A stretch of 64,000 bases of DNA from Curtobacterium sp. MCBD17_032 (lineage in GTDB: Bacteria; Actinomycetota; Actinomycetes; Actinomycetales; Microbacteriaceae): contig NZ_QKTO01000001.1 in assembly GCF_003234855.1 (NCBI RefSeq), positions 434,001 to 498,000 on the forward strand, written 5' to 3'. Below, in pieces: positions 58,245-64,000 of the stretch. Within the stretch, counting starts at the first letter, position 1. Each line of letters begins with the position of its first letter. A program made the position numbers and the translations under genes. The notes under the pieces were generated by a model. The model had not been told where the DNA came from and ran no database searches. It saw only the letters and a program-made list of their open reading frames with translations.

Positions 58245-59087
58245 ATGACGTCGTCGGATCGGCGAACCCCTGCTCGCCTCGCGGACCAGCGAGCGCTCCT
58301 CTTCGACCTGGACGGCGTGCTCACGCCGACGGCCGAGGTGCACATGCGCGCCTGGAGCCGCCTCTTCACCCCGTACCTCGCCGCACACGGGGTCGCCCCG
58401 TACACGGAGCAGGACTACTTCGCGTTCATCGACGGCAAGCCGCGCTACGACGGCGTCCGCTCGCTCCTGCACGACCGCGGGATCGACCTGCCCGAGGGCA
58501 CCCCGGCGGACGACCCCACCCTGGACACCGTCTGCGGGCTCGGCAACCGGAAGAACGCCGAGTTCACCGCGGAGCTCGAGGAGCACGGCGTGGCCGCGTA
58601 CCCGGGGTCGGTGCGCTTCCTCACCGCAGCGATCGCCGCGGGCTACGAGGTCGCCGTGGTGTCGAGTTCCGCGAACGCGAAGCACGTGCTCCGCACCGCG
58701 GGCATCATCGACCGCTTCGACGTGATCGTCGACGGCGCCGTCGCGCGCGCGGACGGGCTCGCCGGCAAGCCCGCCCCCGACACGTACCTCGACGCGGCGA
58801 CCCGCTTCGGACTGACCGCGGCGGAGTGCGTCGTGGTCGAGGACGCGACGAGCGGTGTCGAAGCCGGCCGGAACGGTGCCTTCGGCCTGGTGGTCGGGGT
58901 GGACCGCGGCGCCGGGGCCGACGCCCTCCGCGAGCACGGCGCCGACGTCGTCGTGTCCGACCTCGCCGACCTGCTGCCCGACCTGCGCGGTGCCGGCACG
59001 GACGTGCCCGCCGCCGACCTGCGCGGGGCGGGCACCGACGCGCCCGCTGCCGACCTGCCTCCCGTCGACCCCCGGAAGACCGCATGA
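58245..59087 (+). CDS. HAD-IA hydrolase, beta-phosphoglucomutase type
   Basis: The 280-residue protein has HAD motif I FDLDGVLTPTAEVH (nucleophile and acid Asp), motif II VVSSSANAKHVL (Ser), motif III Lys in GLAGKPAPDTYL, and motif IV VVVEDATSGVEAGRNG. Together with the GH65 gene it would turn beta-glucose-1-phosphate into glucose-6-phosphate. The C-terminus has a Gly/Ala/Asp-rich tail with a duplicated GAGTDxPAADL unit (about 248-272), outside the fold. The stop overlaps the GH65 ATG. Confidence 0.92.
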   Translation: MTSSDRRTPARLADQRALLFDLDGVLTPTAEVHMRAWSRLFTPYLAAHGVAPYTEQDYFAFIDGKPRYDGVRSLLHDRGIDLPEGTPADDPTLDTVCGLGNRKNAEFTAELEEHGVAAYPGSVRFLTAAIAAGYEVAVVSSSANAKHVLRTAGIIDRFDVIVDGAVARADGLAGKPAPDTYLDAATRFGLTAAECVVVEDATSGVEAGRNGAFGLVVGVDRGAGADALREHGADVVVSDLADLLPDLRGAGTDVPAADLRGAGTDAPAADLPPVDPRKTA

Positions 59088-61591
59088 ACCCCATCACCGA
59101 AGACCCCCTCGACCGCGTCCGGTACCCGGTCGACGAGTGGGCCCTGATCGAGACCGAGTACGCCGACGAGCAGGGCGTCGACGAGACGAACTTCGCGGTC
59201 GGCAACGGGTACCTCGGCCTCCGCGGCAACTTCGACGAGGGTCGCGGCGGCGTCCAGTACGGGACGTACATCAACGGGTTCCACGAGACGTGGCCGATCC
59301 GGCACGCGGAGACCGCCTTCGGGTTCGCGAAGACCGGGCAGACGATCATCAACGTCCCCGACGCCAAGGTCATCCGCCTGTACGTCGACGACGAACCGCT
59401 CGTCCTGTCCGAGGCCGACATCCTGCGGCACAGCCGTCGGCTCGACTTCCGCGGCGGCTACCTGCTGCGGGAGACCGAGTGGTCGACACCGTCCGGCAAG
59501 CGGGTCCTCATCCGCTCCCGGCGCCTCGTGTCCTTCGTCGAACGGCACCTCGCCGTCATCGACTACGAGGTCACGATGCTCGACCACGACGCGTCGGTGC
59601 TGCTGTCGAGCCAGGTGCTCAACCGGCAGGACGTCGCCGACGAGTACCACGCCGGGATGAAGGCCGCGGCCGCCGCGTTCGACCCGCGCAAGGCCGAGTC
59701 GTTCACGGACCGGGTCCTCCAGCCACGACTGAAGCGGAACGCGGGCTCCCGCGCCCTGCTCGGCTACCAGGCGTCGAGCTCCGGCATGACGATCTGCGTC
59801 GGCGTCGAGCACCGGCTCGAGACCGAGAACGCCTGGGACGAGACCTCGAGCATCGAGGACGACCTCGCCAAGCACGTCTACCGGGTGCAGGCGAAGGCCG
59901 GGCAGCCGATCCGTCTCGTCAAGAGCATCGTCTACCACACCTCCCGCGGGGTCCCGGCCCGGGAGCTCGCCGACCGCTGCGACCGCACGCTCGACCGCGC
60001 CAAGTACGAGTCCGTCGAGCAGGTCTTCGGCGAGCAGCGGAAGTGGCTCGACGACTACTGGGCCCGCAGCGACGTCGAGATCGCCGGGCAGCCCGAGGTC
60101 CAGCAGGCCGTCCGGTGGAACCTGTTCCAGCTCGCGCAGGCGACGGCCCGCACCGACGGCCACGGCATCGCCGCGAAGGGCGTCACCGGCTCCGGCTACG
60201 GCGGTCACTACTTCTGGGACATGGAGATCTACGTCCTGCCGTTCCTGTCGTACACGGCGCCGATCGTCGCCCGGAACGCGCTCCGCTTCCGCTACAACAT
60301 GCTCGACGCCGCCCGTTCCCGGGCCCGCGAGCTGAACCAGCGGGGCGCGCTGTTCCCGTGGCGGACGATCAACGGCGAGGAGTCCAGCGCCTACTACGCG
60401 GCCGGCACCGCGCAGTACCACATCGACGCGGACATCGCCCATGCCCTCATGCAGTACGTGCGGGCGTCCGGGGACACCGACTTCCTGAAGCGCGGCGCGA
60501 TCGACATCCTCGTCGAGACCGCCCGGCTGTGGGAGGACCTGGGGTTCTGGCGCTCGAACGGCGACCAGAAGTTCCACATCGACGGCGTCACCGGGCCGGA
60601 CGAGTACACGACCGTGGTCGACGACAACATGTACACGAACGTCATGGCGCGGGCGAACCTGTGGTCGGCCGTCAACGCCTGCCGGCAGCTCGCGGTCGAC
60701 GACCCGGACGAGTACGCCCGCATGGTCCGTCGTACCGGCCTCGACGCCGAGGAGATCGCCAACTGGGAGCGCGCCGCCGAGTCGATGGAGATCCCCTTCG
60801 ACCCGCACCGCGGCATCCACCCGCAGGACGCCCAGTTCCTCGACAAGGAGCTGTGGGACCTCGAGCGCACGCCCGAGTCGAAGCGCCCGCTGCTCCTGCA
60901 CTACCACCCGCTGGTGATCTACCGGTTCCAGGTGCTCAAGCAGGCCGACGTCGTGCTCGCGCTGTTCCTGCAGGGCCACGAGTTCACGCCCGCCGAGAAG
61001 CGCCGGGACTTCGACTACTACGACGCGCTCACGACGGGCGACTCGACCCTGTCCGCGGTCGTGCAGTCGATCATGGCCGCCGAGGTCGGCTACCACGAGC
61101 TCGCCGACCAGTACTTCCAGACCGCGCTCTACGTCGACCTCGCCGACCTGCACGGCAACACCACGGACGGCGTGCACATCGCGTCCACCGGCGGCATCTG
61201 GGGTGCACTCGTCAACGGCTTCGGCGGCATGCGGGACCACGGTGGCCGGCTCACGTTCAACCCGCGCCTGCCCCTGGACTGGGAGCGCCTGACGTTCCGG
61301 ATCACCGTGCACGGTTCGCGAGTCCGCGTCGACCTGACGCAGGACGCGCTCACGTTCACCGTCGAGACCGGCGGCGGATTCGACGCGTGGGTCCACAACG
61401 CGCCGATCGAGGTCCGACCGGGCGAGCCGACCGTCGTGCCGCTGCCGCACCAGGGGCCGCGGATGAGCGGCCACGCGCCGACGACCAGCGACATCCAGGG
61501 CACGCTCCGTGCCGACGGGTCGGTGATCACCGCCTCCATCCCGACGATCTCGCTGGAACGCGACCTGGAGGACGACGACACCACCGCGTGA
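59084..61591 (+). CDS. GH65 disaccharide phosphorylase (maltose/trehalose/kojibiose type)
   Basis: The 835-residue cytosolic enzyme has the GH65 layout: N-terminal beta-sandwich (ETNFAVGNGYLGLRGNFDEG), a linker, an (alpha/alpha)6 barrel with GHYFWDMEIYVLPF and the catalytic acid Glu in GVTGPDEYTTVVDDNMYTNV, and a small C-terminal sheet domain. TGGIWGALVNGFGGMRD is the phosphate-binding end. Such enzymes split an alpha-glucosyl disaccharide with phosphate to beta-glucose-1-phosphate; the adjacent mutase fits this. The sugar linkage is not predictable by eye. The ATGA overlap shows an operon. Confidence 0.95.
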   Translation: MNPITEDPLDRVRYPVDEWALIETEYADEQGVDETNFAVGNGYLGLRGNFDEGRGGVQYGTYINGFHETWPIRHAETAFGFAKTGQTIINVPDAKVIRLYVDDEPLVLSEADILRHSRRLDFRGGYLLRETEWSTPSGKRVLIRSRRLVSFVERHLAVIDYEVTMLDHDASVLLSSQVLNRQDVADEYHAGMKAAAAAFDPRKAESFTDRVLQPRLKRNAGSRALLGYQASSSGMTICVGVEHRLETENAWDETSSIEDDLAKHVYRVQAKAGQPIRLVKSIVYHTSRGVPARELADRCDRTLDRAKYESVEQVFGEQRKWLDDYWARSDVEIAGQPEVQQAVRWNLFQLAQATARTDGHGIAAKGVTGSGYGGHYFWDMEIYVLPFLSYTAPIVARNALRFRYNMLDAARSRARELNQRGALFPWRTINGEESSAYYAAGTAQYHIDADIAHALMQYVRASGDTDFLKRGAIDILVETARLWEDLGFWRSNGDQKFHIDGVTGPDEYTTVVDDNMYTNVMARANLWSAVNACRQLAVDDPDEYARMVRRTGLDAEEIANWERAAESMEIPFDPHRGIHPQDAQFLDKELWDLERTPESKRPLLLHYHPLVIYRFQVLKQADVVLALFLQGHEFTPAEKRRDFDYYDALTTGDSTLSAVVQSIMAAEVGYHELADQYFQTALYVDLADLHGNTTDGVHIASTGGIWGALVNGFGGMRDHGGRLTFNPRLPLDWERLTFRITVHGSRVRVDLTQDALTFTVETGGGFDAWVHNAPIEVRPGEPTVVPLPHQGPRMSGHAPTTSDIQGTLRADGSVITASIPTISLERDLEDDDTTA

Positions 61592-61622
61592 CCGGCCGGG
61601 AGGCCCGCCCTCCCTCCGCCTC

Positions 61623-61670
61623 CGCTGCCCGCTTCCGCCTGGACCACCGTCCAGGCCGGGGCGGGCAGCG
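61623..61670 (+). terminator. branched stem terminator after the GH65 gene
   Basis: CGCTGCCCGC (61623-61632) pairs with GCGGGCAGCG (61661-61670). Inside, GCCTGGAC (61637-61644) pairs with GTCCAGGC (61649-61656) around a 4-nt loop. Confidence 0.8.
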
Positions 61671-61739
61671 TGGTCTCCCGTGCCCCTCCGGGCCGATGAC
61701 GTCCCACCCCGGGCACGACCGTCGCGAGAGGAGCACATC

Positions 61740-62507
61740 ATGGGCAAGCGGTTCGAGGGCAAGGTCGCGATCGTCACGGGCGCGGGGTCCGGCATCGGCG
61801 AGGCCACCGCGCGGGCGTTCGTCGCCGACGGTGCGGGCGTCGTCCTGGTGGACAGCGTGGAGGAGAAGGTCCGCGACGTCGCCGACTCCCTGCCGACCGA
61901 GCAGGCGCTCTGGCTGCAGGCGGACGTCGCGGACCCGGACGCGTGGCCGACCGTCGTGGACGCGGCGATCGACCGCTGGGGTCGCGTCGACGTGCTCGTG
62001 AACAACGCCGGCACGTTCACGTCCGGCGACATCACCGAGATCGCGCCCGAGGAATGGCGTCGGGTCGTCGAGACCGACCTGTCGAGCGTGTTCTACGGCA
62101 CGCGGGCGGCTCTCCCGGCCCTACGGGACACGAAGGGGTCCGTCGTGAACACCTCGTCGGTGTCCGGACTGGCGGCCGACTGGCGGATGAGCCCGTACAA
62201 CGCGGCGAAGGGCGGCGTGACGAACTTCACGAAGGCCGCCGCGCTCGACAACGGCCAGTACGGCGTCCGCGTCAACGCGGTGGCGCCGGGCCTCATCTGG
62301 ACCGACCTGACGACGTCCCAGGCGGAGGACGAGGAGCTCAAGGCCGCGTTCGCCGAGCGGATCGCCCTCGGTCGCGGCGGCCGGTCGGAGGAGGTCGCCG
62401 CCGCGGTGCTGTTCCTGGCGAGCGACGACGCGTCGTTCATCACCGGCGCGGTCCTGCCCGTGGACGGCGGCACGACGGCGAGCAACGGGCAGCCGCCGCA
62501 GGCGTGA
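61740..62507 (+). CDS. short-chain dehydrogenase/reductase
   Basis: The 255-residue classical SDR has cofactor motif VTGAGSGIGEATARAF (TGxxxGIG), LVDSVEE (Asp favouring NAD), LVNNAGTF (NNAG), and the active-site Ser, Tyr, Lys in SSVSGLAADWRMSPYNAAKG. VNAVAPGLIWTDL and the C-terminal GAVLPVDGGTTAS are typical of the glucose/3-oxoacyl reductase-like subgroup. The ATG follows GAGAGGAG. It lies alone between a terminator and the toxin-antitoxin-like pair; the substrate is unknown. Confidence 0.94.
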   Translation: MGKRFEGKVAIVTGAGSGIGEATARAFVADGAGVVLVDSVEEKVRDVADSLPTEQALWLQADVADPDAWPTVVDAAIDRWGRVDVLVNNAGTFTSGDITEIAPEEWRRVVETDLSSVFYGTRAALPALRDTKGSVVNTSSVSGLAADWRMSPYNAAKGGVTNFTKAAALDNGQYGVRVNAVAPGLIWTDLTTSQAEDEELKAAFAERIALGRGGRSEEVAAAVLFLASDDASFITGAVLPVDGGTTASNGQPPQA

Positions 62508-62509
62508 CC

Positions 62510-62538
62510 TTGCGTTCAGAACACGTTCTGAAGAGAAT
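62510..62538 (+). promoter_or_regulatory. promoter TTGCGT-17-GAGAAT with palindromic operator in the spacer
   Basis: TTGCGT (62510-62515) and GAGAAT (62533-62538) are 17 bp apart. The palindrome TTCAGAAC-AC-GTTCTGAA (62515-62532) fills the spacer exactly. The ATG at 62545 is 6 nt after the -10. Such a site would allow autorepression by the antitoxin encoded first. Confidence 0.75.
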
Positions 62539-62544
62539 GTCGTC

Positions 62545-63009
62545 ATGACTCTCCTCGCTCCACCACGACGTCGGCGGATCGTCCAGTCGTCGGACCTGTC
62601 CCGGCACGCGAAGGACGTCTTCGCAGCGGCCGAGCAGGAGCCGCTCGAAGTGACGCGCCGCGACGGCGCTCCGCTCGTGCTCACCACCAAGGCGCGGTCC
62701 GACGACGACGATGCCGTCCTCGACATCGCCGCGGAGCTCATCGCCGCCGTCACGGTGAACGAACACCTGCCGTTGCACGAGCGTCTCGCGATCCCGTACC
62801 CGTGGATCGCCATGCTCAGCCGTGACGACCAGCGACAGTTCGCGCGGGAGATCGTCGAGGTCGCCCGGGGTTCGTTCGCGTTGCGGCAGCCCCGCAAGCT
62901 CCTGCTCGAGATGCAGGCGTGGCGCAACTCGGCCGAGGCGATCGCGGCCGGCTGGGCCGCCGCGGAGCCCGAGCTCCTCCAGGAACCGGTCGTCGTCGAG
63001 AAGCCCTGA
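62545..63009 (+). CDS. Phd/YefM-like antitoxin with C-terminal extension
   Basis: The 154-residue protein starts with a Phd-like segment (IVQSSDLSRHAKDVFAAAEQ, then PLEVTRRDGAPLVLTT), the strand-helix pattern of prevent-host-death antitoxins. A longer helical part follows (about 60-154: LHERLAIPYPWIAMLSRDDQ, QFAREIVEVARG). Ordinary Phd/YefM proteins are about 75-90 residues, so this one is nearly double. The N-terminal part would bind the palindrome upstream and the rest would neutralise the toxin encoded 3 bp downstream. Confidence 0.82.
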   Translation: MTLLAPPRRRRIVQSSDLSRHAKDVFAAAEQEPLEVTRRDGAPLVLTTKARSDDDDAVLDIAAELIAAVTVNEHLPLHERLAIPYPWIAMLSRDDQRQFAREIVEVARGSFALRQPRKLLLEMQAWRNSAEAIAAGWAAAEPELLQEPVVVEKP

Positions 63010-63012
63010 GTC

Positions 63013-63357
63013 GTGGCGGCACGACGGAATGCGGTGCCCCGTCCGGTCCGCACGGACGAGTACACGATCGTGCTCGCGACGAGGTCGGCGGAGCAAGGGT
63101 GGCGAGACCTCGTCGCGACGCAACGGAACGCCGTCGTCGCGGCATGGGAGCGGCTGGCAACGGATCCGCTGACCGAAGACCTCACCTGCCACGCACTGCG
63201 TGGTGCGTTGGGGACGGTGGCCTACCTCGGCCGGTCGTGGGTCCGTCGGCAGCTGGAACTGAAGCGCGGAGCCCGGGTCTGGTTCGTGGTCGACCCCGAG
63301 GAGCGTGTCGTGCACCTGCTCGACGTCCACACGCGTCACCCGAACCAGACGAAGTGA
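63013..63357 (+). CDS. RelE/ParE-like toxin candidate
   Basis: The 114-residue basic protein starts with GTG three bases after the antitoxin stop. The pattern GWRDLVATQRNAVVAAWERL, then LRGALGTVAYLGRSWVRRQL, ELKRGARVWFVVD and VVHLLDVHTRHPNQTK matches the compact RelE-fold layout (two helices, then a four-strand sheet ending with a His/Lys-containing strand). RelE relatives cleave mRNA on the ribosome. The closing HTRHPNQTK is, as I recall, frequent in actinobacterial members. Toxicity is inferred from gene pairing and size. Confidence 0.78.
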   Translation: MAARRNAVPRPVRTDEYTIVLATRSAEQGWRDLVATQRNAVVAAWERLATDPLTEDLTCHALRGALGTVAYLGRSWVRRQLELKRGARVWFVVDPEERVVHLLDVHTRHPNQTK

Positions 63358-63381
63358 CGCGAGTGCGGGCCGCCGTCTGCC

Positions 63382-63900
63382 TCAGAGGAGCTTGCGGAGC
63401 GTGTTCGTGTTCCGGGTCGTCGTGGTGCGCTTGAAGCGGGCGGCCCCGGCGCGCTTCGCGAATGGCGTCGAGGTGCTCGACCCCTTCGGGCACGACCAGT
63501 AGACGACGCCGTCACCGCGCGCGACCTGCTCGACGCCGTCGGCCGTGACACCGTCGAGCAGGTCGTCGAGCGCGGCGTCCTCGGATCCGAAGACGACGTA
63601 GTCGTGCCGGTCCTTCGCAGACGGGAACGGGAAGCCCGCGACGATCCCGGCCACGGCGGCGTGCGGGACGAGGACGATCCAGGCGTCGTACCCGAAGCGG
63701 TCGCGGAGTGCCTGCTCCACCGCCGCCCGGAGCGCATCCGCGTCGGCCGCGTCGTCCGCGGTGAAGAGGACGTTCCCCGACGCGAGGACCGTCCGGACGT
63801 CGGTGTGCCCGAGGCCGCGGACGAGCTCGGCCAGCTCGGCGCTGCGGATGGTGATGCCGTTCACGTTCACCCCGCGCAGGAGCGCCACCCACCTCGTCAT
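63382..63900 (-). CDS. DUF1697-family protein
   Basis: The 172-residue protein begins TRWVALLRGVNVNGITIRSA, the diagnostic opening of DUF1697 (LLRGINVGG...), followed by VLASGNVLFTADD (the SGNxxF block) and a ferredoxin-like fold ending VYWSCPKGSSTSTPFAKRAG. Function is unknown. Although the frame is open to 63966, the ATG at 63900 is preferred because TACCGT (63907-63912, minus strand) sits 6 nt before it and the homologous region starts there. Confidence 0.92.
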   Translation of the reverse strand: MTRWVALLRGVNVNGITIRSAELAELVRGLGHTDVRTVLASGNVLFTADDAADADALRAAVEQALRDRFGYDAWIVLVPHAAVAGIVAGFPFPSAKDRHDYVVFGSEDAALDDLLDGVTADGVEQVARGDGVVYWSCPKGSSTSTPFAKRAGAARFKRTTTTRNTNTLRKLL

Positions 63901-63906
63901 GTCGTG

Positions 63907-63912
63907 ACGGTA
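63907..63912 (-). promoter_or_regulatory. -10 box TACCGT, leaderless
   Basis: TACCGT on the minus strand ends 6 nt before the ATG at 63900 and decides the start of the DUF1697 gene. Confidence 0.5.
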
Positions 63913-63938
63913 GCGCGGGCCGGACGGGGCGTCCACGG

Positions 63939-64000
63939 TCACGTCCACGTCCGGGCGACGCTCCACCCGTCGTCGTCCGGGACGATGTCGACCACCAGGG
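63939..64000 (-). CDS. C-terminal fragment of an unidentified protein
   Basis: Reading the minus strand from the window edge gives LVVDIVPDDDGWSVARTWT and then TGA (63939-63941). Third positions are all G or C, and the residues look protein-like. Too little is visible to name a family. Confidence 0.4.
   Translation of the reverse strand, partial: LVVDIVPDDDGWSVARTWT

Noticed and set aside
58643..62035. 1130-codon minus-strand frame opposite the GH65 gene
   Set aside because: It is exactly antisense to a gene with all GH65 motifs. Composition follows the complement of the plus-strand codons.

Overview
The window is very GC-rich chromosomal DNA from an actinobacterium. Near-saturated GC at third codon positions, many GTG starts, one-gene-or-short-operon packing with ATGA/GTGA overlaps, a kdpFABC-DE locus, a 'bifunctional' family A polymerase and many leaderless-looking promoters all point to the family Microbacteriaceae. 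Curtobacterium is my best guess from overall protein character; this is inference, since no rRNA or other marker gene lies in the window. No tRNA, rRNA, CRISPR array, insertion sequence or prophage was seen. Most of it reads as core or metabolic chromosome with small accessory islets.

Layout. 1-3.6 kb: the end of a ThuA-like gene, a GAF/SpoIIE-type signalling protein, a small membrane protein divergent from an aminoglycoside-phosphotransferase-fold kinase, and a DUF6197-like protein. 3.7-7.6 kb: a four-gene glycine betaine/osmoprotectant ABC transporter (permease, CBS-ATPase, permease, lipoprotein) ending at a perfect 24-bp terminator stem. 7.6-14.6 kb: small conserved proteins, a phytoene-desaturase-like flavoprotein, an SDH-L type shikimate dehydrogenase homologue, an MDR reductase, PspC and L-serine dehydratase. 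14.7-17.0 kb: a secreted S53 (sedolisin) protease with a bulb-lectin tail. 17.0-27.4 kb: two divergent sugar units. A leftward operon (SIS isomerase, ROK kinase, NagA-like deacetylase, PfkB kinase, class II aldolase) looks like an amino-sugar (GalNAc-type) catabolic route; a DeoR regulator and a rightward Gfo/Idh dehydrogenase plus sugar ABC importer lie beside it. 27.4-36.4 kb: a GNAT-like acyltransferase, small acidic proteins, an LAxTG-anchored repeat protein, a PolA-like polymerase, a PAP2 phosphatase and a Ser/Thr kinase. 36.4-41.7 kb: acyltransferase-3, aldo/keto reductase, RlmA-like methyltransferase, a probably decayed membrane gene, a VOC protein and a WYL regulator. 41.8-49.7 kb: kdp, with an extra 27-residue membrane peptide in front of kdpF. 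49.7-53.1 kb: a nucleotidyltransferase toxin/antitoxin-like pair, an ATPase-LuxR fused regulator and the divergent RuMP genes hxlB-hxlA. 53.3-56.6 kb: a two-component system with a PepSY lipoprotein. 56.7-64 kb: an APC permease, a HAD phosphoglucomutase plus GH65 phosphorylase pair, an SDR, a Phd/RelE-like pair and a DUF1697 protein.

The most notable non-coding observations are: (i) arrays of a 9-bp core (GGCGTCTCG) phased at exactly 19 bp in two distant intergenic regions; (ii) identical TTCAG-N6-TTCAG boxes in front of the response regulator and the PepSY gene, at the same distance from the start codon; (iii) about 26 genes whose -10 hexamer lies only 6-8 nt before the start codon, meaning leaderless transcription; (iv) a palindromic operator filling the 17-bp promoter spacer of the Phd-like antitoxin gene; (v) 16-bp direct repeats in front of the nucleotidyltransferase pair.
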